Shown piece by piece: positions 52,932 through 60,563 of a stretch of DNA of 64,000 nt. Origin of the DNA: Bacteriovoracaceae bacterium UBA3083 (GTDB lineage Bacteria; Bdellovibrionota; Bacteriovoracia; Bacteriovoracales; Bacteriovoracaceae); the NCBI GenBank assembly GCA_002366565.1, contig DFBJ01000013.1, positions 847,160 to 911,159 of the forward strand, written 5' to 3'. The notes beneath the pieces are model-generated. The model was not told the DNA's origin, did no database searches, and saw nothing but the letters and a program-made list of their open reading frames with translations. Made by a program: the position numbers and the translations under genes. Position 1 is the first letter of the stretch. Each line of letters opens with the position of its first letter.

Positions 52932-53693
52932 TTAAATTTTTGCTAAATCATCTCTTCTAAAATGATGCTTATCTAAAGTCTTATCAAAGTAGAAGAAATA
53001 CTCTGTATTTCCAGTCTTACCTTTAATAGGAGATATTGTTGCATTCTTAATTGCATAGCCTTTCTCCTCACACCAGTCATATAAAGACTCTAATGAAGCT
53101 AGCTTTGCTTTCTCATCTTTTACAATTCCACCCTTTCCAATATTTTCTTTACCAACTTCAAATTGAGGCTTCACTAAAACAACTGCTTTACCGTCTTCTT
53201 TAATGAGTGAAATAATTGTATCAAGAGTTAGTTTTAGGGAAATATAAGATAGATCTACGACTGCTAAATCTACGTGCTCTTCTAACTCAAGCTCGTGTCT
53301 TATATTTATCCCTTCCATATTAATGACTCGAGAGTCTTCTCGTAGAGATGCCGCAAGCTGCCCATGTCCTACATCGATAGCATAAACCTTACTTGCTCCA
53401 TTCTTTAAAATATAATCAGTGAAGCCACCTGTTGATGCTCCAACATCAGCAACCACCATACCTGTTGGGTCAATATTGAAATACTTAAGAGCACCTTCAA
53501 TTTTATGTGCGCCTCTACCTACAAATAAAGTCTCTTTTCTAACTTCAAGCCCTTCTCCATCTACTAAAAATGAAGACTTCTTAACTTGAATATTCTTGTA
53601 GAAAACAACTCCCTCTTTTACAAGTTGAGTTGCCTGAGACCTAGTTGATGCCATATTTAATGTAACTAGAATTTTATCGACGCGATCTTTCAT
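52932..53693 (-). CDS. tlyA: TlyA-family rRNA 2'-O-methyltransferase
   Basis: 253 residues. S4-type RNA-binding start (RVDKILVTLNMASTRSQATQLVKEG), then FtsJ-like methyltransferase with DVGASTGGFTDYIL and AIDVGHGQLAASLR, and VLVKPQFEVGKENIGKGG. Family members methylate ribose of C1409 (16S) and C1920 (23S) in TlyA-I/II types. Its start overlaps the upstream exported gene by one base. Confidence 0.93.
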   Translation of the reverse strand: MKDRVDKILVTLNMASTRSQATQLVKEGVVFYKNIQVKKSSFLVDGEGLEVRKETLFVGRGAHKIEGALKYFNIDPTGMVVADVGASTGGFTDYILKNGASKVYAIDVGHGQLAASLREDSRVINMEGINIRHELELEEHVDLAVVDLSYISLKLTLDTIISLIKEDGKAVVLVKPQFEVGKENIGKGGIVKDEKAKLASLESLYDWCEEKGYAIKNATISPIKGKTGNTEYFFYFDKTLDKHHFRRDDLAKI

Positions 53694-54121
53694 TAGAGTA
53701 GAGTTGGAACAATTTTTATTATAACGACTTGCCCTGACTTATCATCAAAAACGAGTACTTTTTCTGAATCAAGAGGGATTGTAAAATCATTTTCAGTAAT
53801 ACTTTTTAATATACTGCCTTGTGAATTATATATCTTCCCAGTTAATGCAATCAAAGGACTTGGTCCATAGTCATTTAAGTTCTGAACAAAGAAGGCCTTA
53901 AACTCAACGCCTACTCCATTTTTCATGGTAACAAAAAAGCTCTCTCCATTTTCAAGCTCTTTGATCTCATGAACTTCACTTACGAGAATATGACCTTCAT
54001 TAGCATTAAGGGCCTTTTTATGTATGATCCCAAGATTTAGTACTATAGTGGCCTGAGCTGATAAACAGATCATGAAGAGAATAGAGCTAAGAAAAACCTT
54101 TAGATAACTTTTATTTTGCAT
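53693..54121 (-). CDS. Exported protein of unknown function
   Basis: 142 residues with signal peptide (YLKVFLSSILFMICLSAQA). The mature part appears all-beta (GHILVSEVHEIKELENGESFFVTMK), with no Cys. No family recognised. First gene of a minus-strand unit with tlyA (TAATG overlap) and the LOG gene. Confidence 0.6.
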   Translation of the reverse strand: MQNKSYLKVFLSSILFMICLSAQATIVLNLGIIHKKALNANEGHILVSEVHEIKELENGESFFVTMKNGVGVEFKAFFVQNLNDYGPSPLIALTGKIYNSQGSILKSITENDFTIPLDSEKVLVFDDKSGQVVIIKIVPTLL

Positions 54122-54167
54122 AGAGCTAGTTTATTATCAAAATGTTAAAAACTCAAAAATATAAACG

Positions 54168-54557
54168 ATGAAAGAGCTAAAACTACGAAAATTATGGTTA
54201 TTAATAGGCTTCATCTACATTGTAGTGATTTTCTACCTGTGTCTTAGACGCTCAACTGGGACTATCCCATCTTTCCCACATATAGATAAGATCATTCACT
54301 TTACTGCATACTTCATTATGATGAGCTATTTCTGTCAGATTCTTAATAAATCATCTTACAAAGTAGCGTTTATAATCTTTGTCTTAATGGGAGTACTTAT
54401 TGAGTTTCTACAGTTAATGACAGGATATAGATCATTTGAGTTTTTAGATATGATGGCCAACACATCAGGGCTTCTAATGGGCTGGCTTATTTTTGGAAAT
54501 TACTTCTCTAATGTTTTAAAAAATATAGAAAGTTTTTTAAAGTTCAAAAACTCCTGA
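54168..54557 (+). CDS. VanZ-like membrane protein
   Basis: 129 residues, four hydrophobic segments. FPHIDKIIHFTAYFIM, GVLIEFLQLMTGYRSFEFLDMMANTSG are the VanZ-family signature (HxxxY, DxxxNxxG). VanZ confers low teicoplanin resistance in enterococci, but the wider family role is unknown. Convergent with dapF, overlapping by 21 bp. Confidence 0.85.
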   Translation: MKELKLRKLWLLIGFIYIVVIFYLCLRRSTGTIPSFPHIDKIIHFTAYFIMMSYFCQILNKSSYKVAFIIFVLMGVLIEFLQLMTGYRSFEFLDMMANTSGLLMGWLIFGNYFSNVLKNIESFLKFKNS

Positions 54558-55328
54558 GAATATTTTCTCAGCTTTTCCACATAGAAATACTTTTCCATCT
54601 TCAAAGAGAATTCTTAATTCTCCACCAGGAACTTTAATATCTATCGAATCTATAGACTTATATAATTCTCTATAGGCCCAAGCACTAGCTACAGCACCAG
54701 TTCCACAGGCCAGGGTCTCCCCTTCAACACCTCTTTCATATGTTCTAACTTTGAGCTTACCATCACTTACAATTTCTACAAAATTAGCATTGCACCCTTC
54801 TGAAAACCTACTATCGTAGCGAACCTTAGCTCCCCACTCATCAAGAGGAATATCATTAACAGAGTCTAAGAAGTAAACACTGTGGGGAACTCCTGTATTC
54901 ATATAGAAAGAATTTGAACTCTTTAAAATATCTGACACATCAATTGCTCTAATTTCTTCTAACTGAGTCATTTCAAGCTTTATTTCGCCGTCTTTAAGAA
55001 CTTCACTTGTGTAGATGCCGTCTCTAGTTTTGAAAGTGAAGCTAGTCTTATCAAATTGAATTTTCTTAGCGAAGCTCGTGAGAGCTCTTGCTCCATTGCC
55101 ACACATTCCGACTTCTCCTCCATCAGCATTTAAATAGACCATTTCAAAGTCATATTCATCGCTATTATTAAAGAAGAGTACGCCGTCTGCCCCTATTCCA
55201 AAGCGTCTATCACAGAGTCTTTGCCAGAGGTTTGAGTCTTTCGGGTCAAATGAATTTGTTCTATTATCTAGGACAATAAAGTCATTTCCAGTTCCACAAT
55301 ATTTATCGAAAGATATTTTAGCGCTCAT
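54537..55328 (-). CDS. dapF: Diaminopimelate epimerase
   Basis: 263 residues. Converts LL- to meso-diaminopimelate for lysine and peptidoglycan synthesis. The two catalytic Cys are in GMCGNGARAL and LACGTGAVAS, and GTGNDFIVLDNR is the N-terminal signature. The ATG at 55328 with AAGGA 5 nt upstream is preferred over the ATG at 55334 that would touch the ribosome site. Confidence 0.95.
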   Translation of the reverse strand: MSAKISFDKYCGTGNDFIVLDNRTNSFDPKDSNLWQRLCDRRFGIGADGVLFFNNSDEYDFEMVYLNADGGEVGMCGNGARALTSFAKKIQFDKTSFTFKTRDGIYTSEVLKDGEIKLEMTQLEEIRAIDVSDILKSSNSFYMNTGVPHSVYFLDSVNDIPLDEWGAKVRYDSRFSEGCNANFVEIVSDGKLKVRTYERGVEGETLACGTGAVASAWAYRELYKSIDSIDIKVPGGELRILFEDGKVFLCGKAEKIFSGVFEL

Positions 55329-55355
55329 CGTCATCCTTTTTGGCTATTTTCAGAA

Positions 55356-55384
55356 TTTACATTATAGAATCTTCGACTTATATT
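55356..55384 (+). promoter_or_regulatory. Sigma70-type promoter of the CAT-anticodon tRNA
   Basis: -35 TTTACA (55356-55361), 17-bp spacer, -10 TATATT (55379-55384). The start would be near 55391, about 17 nt before the tRNA. Confidence 0.6.
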
Positions 55385-55407
55385 ATAAAGCTAAACAACC
55401 AATTTGA

Positions 55408-55484
55408 GGAGCATTAGCTCAGTTGGTTAGAGCCCCCGGCTCATAACCGGGTGGTCACAAGTTCAAATCTTGTATGCTCCACCA
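55408..55484 (+). tRNA. tRNA with CAT anticodon (elongator Met or Ile2)
   Basis: 77-nt cloverleaf. Acceptor GGAGCAT / ATGCTCC, D-loop AGTTGGTTAGA, anticodon CAT at 55442-55444, T arm ACAAGTTCAAATCTTGT, encoded CCA at 55482-55484. A G1-C72 pair and lack of three stacked G-C pairs beside the anticodon exclude initiator tRNA. Met versus lysidine-modified Ile2 cannot be decided by eye. Confidence 0.92.
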
Positions 55485-55520
55485 TTTTACATTGAACGAA
55501 CTAATCTTCCTCAATGTTTG

Positions 55521-55548
55521 AAAAGCCTCCTTTTTAGGGGGCTTTTTT
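55521..55548 (+). terminator. Terminator after the CAT-anticodon tRNA
   Basis: AAAAGCCTCC (55521-55530) / GGGGGCTTTT (55537-55546), one wobble, loop TTTTTA, then T run to 55548. The A run on the other side makes it usable in both directions. Confidence 0.9.
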
Positions 55549-55614
55549 GTGCCTAAAGGTTTTCCAATAAGCGAACTTTCTTATTTTCTAAGTTTATTTT
55601 TAGCGAATACAGTT

Positions 55615-55917
55615 TTATTTATAATTCAGAGTTTCCTCTTTTCCACTACGATTAACTGTTATACTCTCAACTTTACTCATGGCACTCATAACATCATTTA
55701 AGTCTTCTACTTTTTTACCATTAACTTTAACAATTTTATCATTTGATCGAAGACCAAGCTTCTCAAAGATACTTCCTGACTTAACGTTAGTTAGAACAAA
55801 ACCCTTTGTTTCGCCCTTCTTAACTTTTATTGCTCTTGCTTTATTCAAAGTTTCATTAATTTCGTTTCCAAAACTAATTACTGGTAACAGTGCTAATACT
55901 AAGACTTTAAAAGACAT
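55615..55917 (-). CDS. Small exported PDZ-domain protein
   Basis: 100 residues. Signal peptide (MSFKVLVLALLPVISFGNE), then a lone PDZ domain: GFVLTNVKSGSIFEKLGLRSNDKIVKVNGKKVEDLNDVMSAMSKV. PDZ domains usually regulate proteases or bind C-termini (as in GspC); here it stands alone. SD GGAGGA precedes the ATG by 4 nt, and immediately upstream of it is the hexamer array that also starts the first non-coding element. Confidence 0.8.
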   Translation of the reverse strand: MSFKVLVLALLPVISFGNEINETLNKARAIKVKKGETKGFVLTNVKSGSIFEKLGLRSNDKIVKVNGKKVEDLNDVMSAMSKVESITVNRSGKEETLNYK

Positions 55918-55924
55918 TTTTCCT

Positions 55925-55954
55925 CCATAACCATAACCATAACCATAACCATAA
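55925..55954. repeat. Hexamer array (CCATAA)x5
   Basis: Five perfect tandem CCATAA units followed by a CCTAAG. They sit directly upstream of the PDZ gene's ribosome site on the minus strand and at the 5' end of the first structured element on the plus strand. The second element begins with only two units (57092-57103). Confidence 0.9.
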
Positions 55955-56174
55955 CCTAAGTTATTTCCTCACTCCATTATTCCAAGTTTATAACTTGTTG
56001 AAAACTCATTTCAACAACTCAAAGTAATCAGACAAATATGACCGAGGAAAGTAACCGAATCCAAGAAAAAGCAGAATTATATTAGAGACATAGGACTGAG
56101 GAAGTAAAGTTCGCGTAAGCAACTGAATGGACCACCAGTTACTTTTTGGGTGAACTATTGCCCACTAAGTTATG

Positions 56175-56206
56175 AAAAAAGCCTATTCTTCGGAGTAGGC
56201 TTTTTT
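56175..56206 (+). terminator. Terminator of the copy A element
   Basis: 11-bp stem AAAAAAGCCTA (56175-56185) / TAGGCTTTTTT (56196-56206), very strong in both directions, upstream of the TraB-like gene at 56250. Confidence 0.92.
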
Positions 56207-56249
56207 ATTTCTAAAATCAAGAATATCATTCAGATTCCGAAGAGAGTAT

Positions 56250-57089
56250 ATGCAATTCAGTCTTGATAAATCATTAGTTCTCCCTTGGTCAGATAAACTG
56301 AGTAATGAAGAACCATACGAGTATCCATATCTTGCAGCCTATAAAGAAAAAGGGAAATCCCTACATTATATAGCAGCACTTCATTCTACAGATGAAAACT
56401 CTAAGACATTCAAACTTATTAGAAAAACTATTAATGAAGAACAAATCGAATTGGTTATAGTTGAAGGCATTTCTAACTCTTTAGGTTTCTCTCCTGAACC
56501 TGTAAAGAAGTGGGCATCTTTACAAGGTAATAACGGCAAGTATGACGGTTTTGAAACGGCCTTTACTCTTAAGACATGTGTAGCTACAGATATAGCATTT
56601 ATTGGTGGTGAACCGGAAAAAGAGTACATACACAGTGAGCTTCTTAAGCAAGGCTTTATAACGGAAGATTATCTATTCTACTCATATACACAGCAAATAT
56701 TTCAAGCAAAAGAAGCCAGCTCACTTGAGAGCCTCGTTATTGAAGATTATTTTAAAGAATATATTCAAGAAAAAATAAAAAATATAAATTTAAATAACGT
56801 ATACACATTCGATCAATTTCATAAATGGTTTCAAAAAAATAACTTTGAGGTGTTTTCAACATCCCAAATTGCGCCAGAGACCTGCGCACCCTATCAGTCA
56901 GGCAAGCTACTCACTCAAAGAGTCTCATCAGCTATATGTATACTAAGAGATCAATTTACTATTACAGTAATTGAGAAAGCTCTTATGAAGTTCGATAACG
57001 TTATGATTGTCTATGGAGGAAGCCATTGGTCAACTCAGAAAGTAGTACTATCTCAAGCTCTGGGTAATGCAAAATTCAGCAAACTCTAA
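56250..57089 (+). CDS. TraB/EreA/ChaN-superfamily-like protein
   Basis: 279 residues, no signal peptide. LHYIAALHSTDENSKTFKLI near the start and the strand/loop ELVIVEGISN, then FIGGEPEKEYI, and FDNVMIVYGGSHW at the C-terminus, resemble the TIKI/TraB/EreA fold, whose conserved His/Glu pairs form a metal or hydrolase site. Substrate unknown; relatives include erythromycin esterase and pheromone shutdown proteins. It lies between the two structured elements and has no obvious operon partners; AAGAGAG precedes the ATG. Confidence 0.6.
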   Translation: MQFSLDKSLVLPWSDKLSNEEPYEYPYLAAYKEKGKSLHYIAALHSTDENSKTFKLIRKTINEEQIELVIVEGISNSLGFSPEPVKKWASLQGNNGKYDGFETAFTLKTCVATDIAFIGGEPEKEYIHSELLKQGFITEDYLFYSYTQQIFQAKEASSLESLVIEDYFKEYIQEKIKNINLNNVYTFDQFHKWFQKNNFEVFSTSQIAPETCAPYQSGKLLTQRVSSAICILRDQFTITVIEKALMKFDNVMIVYGGSHWSTQKVVLSQALGNAKFSKL

Positions 57090-57091
57090 AT

Positions 57092-57342
57092 CCATAACCA
57101 TAACCTAAACTGTTTCCTCACGAACTTCCTCTATGCTTCCAAGTTATCAAAAACACATTCAATAACTTCAATATATGTAGATCAATATGACTGAGGAACA
57201 TAACCAAATCAAAGAAAAACCAGAATTATATTGAGAGCTTACGAGTGAGGAAGAAAGTTCTCCTAGGCGGCTCAATGGACCACCAGTTACCATCTAGTAC
57301 TTGAACTTTTGTTCCTCTCTATTTCAATATAGGGATTTTTTT
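57092..57342 (+). ncRNA. Candidate structured small RNA, copy B
   Basis: Starts 3 nt after the TraB-like stop with two CCATAA units and follows the same block order as copy A: TTTCCTCAC (57113-57121), GAGGAA near 57193, CAGAATTATATT near 57221, GTGAGGAAG (57245-57253), and an identical AATGGACCACCAGTTAC (57274-57290). TTCCTCAC pairs with GTGAGGAA. The internal hairpin sits in the same place but has different sequence, AAGTTAT (57141-57147) / ATAACTT (57162-57168), which supports conserved RNA structure. Ends in a terminator at 57316-57342. Confidence 0.65.
57316..57342 (+). terminator. Terminator of the copy B element
   Basis: 7-bp stem TCTCTAT (57316-57322) / ATAGGGA (57329-57335) with one G-T pair, followed by seven T. 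Works on the plus strand only. Confidence 0.7.
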
Positions 57343-57387
57343 ATTTTTGATTCTTTCACTTATAATATGGGCTGTATTTTGAACTCT

Positions 57388-58653
57388 TTAATCTTGAATT
57401 ATCATCTTGGAATAGTCGAAAGTTGGAGGTTCTTTAGATAAATCTCTTAATGTTTGGTGGGCCACATCCATCTGCTGATCCTTTGGAATATCTCTATAAT
57501 TTCTTATTATGTAAGTATCTTTATTGGTAAAACTAACCAATAACAAAGGCCAGCTTAAATAATTTACTGGAGTAACATCCGAAGGAGTTAAAATTGGTAG
57601 TCCATACTGAATTGGCCTAATATTTTCTTCAAATTCAGAAACACTTACTGCTTCGTCTGTACTTGAAGGATCTAAGACATATCTCTCATAAGTTCCATCT
57701 TTCATTTTCACAACAACAAAAGGAGCGACATGAAATGACCAACCTGCATCTGGAAATTCTTCTCTTTTTTCATTAGGAAATAGACGTTCTCCATGTAGCC
57801 AAACCTTTCCAACATAAATTCCTCTTTTAGCTAATCGGTCTGCAATAATATGAGCTCTAGCTTCGCAACCACTTATTGATTTTTCAAAACTAAAATCTAA
57901 ATCCTCCATATTTTTGACTTCTTGAAAAATCTTTTGAACATTGTCTTCTGTTAGAATTTTTCCTTCTTCAATTTCATCTTTTAAAATTTTATTCAGATCT
58001 CTCTCAATTGAATCAATTCTAGAGTGTGGACTTTTATAACAATCATCAGCCTGAAGAGTTATAATCTCTTCACCCAAAAGATCAAGCCCTTCTACAACCG
58101 ACTTAACGGCCATTATTGCTCTTCTTTGTTGAAATTTTTTTAAGTGATTATCACGAGAGATTAAAAGTTTTTTTAAATCTTTTGAATCACATGCACTCTC
58201 TCGTCCCTTCTGCATGAGTTCTTCACCAAACCTCACTCTATCAGCGAGAAGAGAATCTTGAACCTCTTGAGATAATACATCTTTTGGCTCAGTTTGATAT
58301 CGAATATTTCGATGTTCTCTTGGTGGAGTAATAAGATTTTTATTATTACTATAATCAAAAGGGAAAACAATCAGACCATCTCCAACAAAATCGACTCTAT
58401 TTACAAAACTATCATCTCCTTTTATATATTCATTCATAACAATAGGAGTATATTTATTTTCATTAACTTCAACTTGATCACAGATCATAAAAGGGCATTT
58501 ATAAGCAATGGGATTGTCTTTCTTGCCAGCAACACGGTTACAGCGAACTTTGTTTTCACCATATTCTAATAATATGCTATCTACACTCTCACTCGCATTT
58601 ACAATGCTTGATAAAAGTGAATAAAAAATTACGATAAGATAAACTTTAACCAT
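57388..58653 (-). CDS. Secreted protein-glutaminase-like enzyme
   Basis: 421 residues. Signal peptide MVKVYLIVIFYSLLSSIVNASE. A ~240-residue N-terminal part (possible propeptide) precedes a domain with catalytic triad candidates in the protein-glutaminase order: Cys in SISGCEARAHIIAD (about 263), His in WSFHVAPFVVV, and Asp in RYVLDPSSTDE. Protein-glutaminases deamidate Gln side chains in proteins; similar domains occur in secreted effectors. The family match is by motif only; a transglutaminase-like Cys protease is the alternative. Confidence 0.65.
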   Translation of the reverse strand: MVKVYLIVIFYSLLSSIVNASESVDSILLEYGENKVRCNRVAGKKDNPIAYKCPFMICDQVEVNENKYTPIVMNEYIKGDDSFVNRVDFVGDGLIVFPFDYSNNKNLITPPREHRNIRYQTEPKDVLSQEVQDSLLADRVRFGEELMQKGRESACDSKDLKKLLISRDNHLKKFQQRRAIMAVKSVVEGLDLLGEEIITLQADDCYKSPHSRIDSIERDLNKILKDEIEEGKILTEDNVQKIFQEVKNMEDLDFSFEKSISGCEARAHIIADRLAKRGIYVGKVWLHGERLFPNEKREEFPDAGWSFHVAPFVVVKMKDGTYERYVLDPSSTDEAVSVSEFEENIRPIQYGLPILTPSDVTPVNYLSWPLLLVSFTNKDTYIIRNYRDIPKDQQMDVAHQTLRDLSKEPPTFDYSKMIIQD

Positions 58654-58816
58654 AACAGCTTATCGTCTTAAATTTAACAGATATAAGAATTTTATTTAAA
58701 ACACTGAGGCTAACGGAAAAAGGTTCGCATGGGTAACAGAACAAACCTTCTCTCGCCCACAAAACAGAGTGATTATAAACACTTACATAACACTAAATGA
58801 ATAAGTAAATATGGAG
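58654..58816. other. Gap with a possible decayed third copy of the structured element
   Basis: 163 bp. On the plus strand a CCATAAC at its edge is followed by AGAATTTTATT and ACTGAGG, then GTTCGC, in the same order as copy A. AAGGTT and AACCTT flank an 18-nt loop. No terminator or full set of blocks seen. Also contains the minus-strand leader of the protein-glutaminase gene. Confidence 0.25.
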
Positions 58817-60394
58817 TTAACTAGCCCCTATTAATTTTGAAAGAGAGTCGTAAGCTTCTCTTAATTCAAATGATTGCTTATTTAATGATTCAATTATCTT
58901 TGTATTTTGTTCGAATGATTCAGCATTCTCTTTAATGATTTGACTCATTCCTGATATATTTGTGGCTATTTCAGAGAAACCTTCCTTTTGATTTCTTGAA
59001 GCGACTGAAATATTGTTTGAGGCAGTAGTCACAAGAGTGATCTTACTTACAATTTCATCAAGAACATTTGAACACTCTTCAGACACATTATTAGCAACAG
59101 TAACTTTATCCTTTGCCTCTTTTACTAATACCTCTACCTTAGAGGTTGATTGATTTACAATTGTATCCACTTTATCTATAGAGCTTTCTAGGATATCTGA
59201 AATTTCAAGAGCAGTTTTACCACTAACTTCAGCAAGATTTCCAATCTCTTCAGCAACAACAGAAAACCCCTTACCATGCTCTCCAGCTCTGGCCGCTTCA
59301 ACAGAAGCATTAAAAGAGAGCAACTTTGTTTGAAAAACTATATCATTTATAACTCTAGCCTTTTCACTAATTTCATTTATCACATCAACAATTTTTCGTA
59401 TTTCTTCATTACCTTCATTAACCTGAGATAAGACTTGATTATTGCTATCGTTAATTTCTGAAATTGACTTAATCATATCCTGTATTATCTCTTTACCATT
59501 TAAAGCTGCTTCTCTACCTTCATTTGCAACACTAGCTGTATCCGTAGAATTATTCATATTTTCGTTTACAGTGACTATCATTTGTTCGACAGCATGATTA
59601 ATTTCACCAATAGATTCTGCTTGATGAAGAGATCCTTTTGATAATGAATCACTGGAATTTGATATATCCTCTGAAAGAGTTGCTACTTCATGAGAAGAAA
59701 AGTTAAGCTTATCTGTTACATTGTTTAACGGTACTGATGTAGATCTCGAAATATAGAATCCAAGTGCACCAGCAAGGATAAGACTGATCCCCGTTAACAT
59801 CTGCATAACAAAAGAAAAACTATTCGCAATACTCATCGCTTTAGCAGTATCTTTTTGATTGATCACTTCTTGATAATTTATGAAGTCATTAATTCTCTTT
59901 AACCATAAAGTAAACTCTGGTGCGGCCTTCATCATTAGCGTGTCATGTATATTTTGAGTATCATTACTATTTTTAAGATCTATAGTTGAAGTAATTAGTG
60001 GCATTGTACGTCTTTCACTATCTTTAATTTTTTCAAGAAGTTGCTTTTCTTCACTTGTAACTACTTGAGTATCAAATATTTTATTCATTTTTACAGCTGA
60101 CTCTTGATAGAAATCATCTAGATCCTTAATACTTTTAAGAGCACCATCAACATTTTCTTTCTTTTTAAAAAGTACTACGTCTCTTAGAGCAATTGCACGA
60201 TCATGAACACTTCCTCTAAAGTTTATTGCATACCTTTGTTTAACTGAAGTGACTTCATTTATAGTTTCTAAACTATGCTTTATATCATTTACTTGGGATA
60301 TTCCGACGATTACTAAAATAATCATTATGATAGGTGTAACTAGAAAGGCGACAGAAATCTTAAAAAAAATACCTTTTTTTAACAAACCAAACAT
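58817..60394 (-). CDS. Methyl-accepting chemotaxis protein
   Basis: 525 residues. First membrane helix near 10-32, a ~150-residue four-helix-bundle-like sensor, second helix (IANSFSFVMQMLTGISLILAGALGFYIS), then the cytoplasmic coiled-coil signalling domain with the hairpin tip FQTKLLSFNASVEAARAGEHGKGFSVVAEEIGNLAEVS that contacts CheA/CheW. Ligand unknown; the small sensor resembles 4HB_MCP. No che genes adjacent. A CCGATAA 38 nt upstream resembles a flagellar-sigma -10, but the -35 is poor. Confidence 0.95.
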   Translation of the reverse strand: MFGLLKKGIFFKISVAFLVTPIIMIILVIVGISQVNDIKHSLETINEVTSVKQRYAINFRGSVHDRAIALRDVVLFKKKENVDGALKSIKDLDDFYQESAVKMNKIFDTQVVTSEEKQLLEKIKDSERRTMPLITSTIDLKNSNDTQNIHDTLMMKAAPEFTLWLKRINDFINYQEVINQKDTAKAMSIANSFSFVMQMLTGISLILAGALGFYISRSTSVPLNNVTDKLNFSSHEVATLSEDISNSSDSLSKGSLHQAESIGEINHAVEQMIVTVNENMNNSTDTASVANEGREAALNGKEIIQDMIKSISEINDSNNQVLSQVNEGNEEIRKIVDVINEISEKARVINDIVFQTKLLSFNASVEAARAGEHGKGFSVVAEEIGNLAEVSGKTALEISDILESSIDKVDTIVNQSTSKVEVLVKEAKDKVTVANNVSEECSNVLDEIVSKITLVTTASNNISVASRNQKEGFSEIATNISGMSQIIKENAESFEQNTKIIESLNKQSFELREAYDSLSKLIGAS

Positions 60395-60431
60395 TTAGAA
60401 TCCTCGTTTTACTTATTGTTTTTATAAAGAA

Positions 60432-60439
60432 TTATCGGA
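60432..60439 (-). promoter_or_regulatory. Possible sigma28-like -10 of the MCP gene
   Basis: Minus-strand TCCGATAA, 38 nt before the MCP ATG, matches the flagellar-sigma -10 (GCCGATAA) at 7 of 8 positions. The matching TAAA-type -35 is not at the right spacing, so the call is weak. Confidence 0.25.
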
Positions 60440-60563
60440 TTAATATAAAATGTCTGAATCTATCAAAGTTAGACAAATACGAATTTTAGTTAACTTCAAG
60501 AACTTAATCCTCTAGATCATTGGAATGACTAAAGGTTATTTACTCTTTTATATAATAACTATA

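Larger units (their letters stand above)
55925..56206 (+). ncRNA. Candidate structured small RNA, copy A
   Basis: No protein gene here, but the stretch is clearly related to 57092-57342. Conserved blocks include TTTCCTCAC (55964-55972), a stretch around GAGGAA near 56044, CAGAATTATATT near 56072, TGAGGAAG (56097-56104), and AATGGACCACCAGTTAC (56126-56142). TTTCCTCA can pair with TGAGGAAG, closing a large loop. A 9-bp hairpin TTGTTGAAA/TTTCAACAA (55995-56017) lies inside. The unit ends in a strong terminator at 56175-56206. Direction is inferred from that terminator. Does not match RNase P, 6S, SRP or tmRNA by eye. Confidence 0.65.

Noticed and set aside
55925..55954. CRISPR-like array
   Set aside because: Hexamer repeats without spacers; a microsatellite.
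55925..56206. RNase P RNA or 6S RNA
   Set aside because: GAGGAA-type motifs recall RNase P, but other conserved regions are absent and two copies would be unusual; 6S-like full-length pairing was not seen.
55960..57300. Integron attC sites or IS ends flanking the TraB-like gene
   Set aside because: No GTTRRRY/RYYYAAC core pair, terminal inverted repeat, transposase or integrase gene is present.
60395..60440. Confident sigma28 promoter for the MCP gene
   Set aside because: -10 fits but the -35 does not; listed only as weak.
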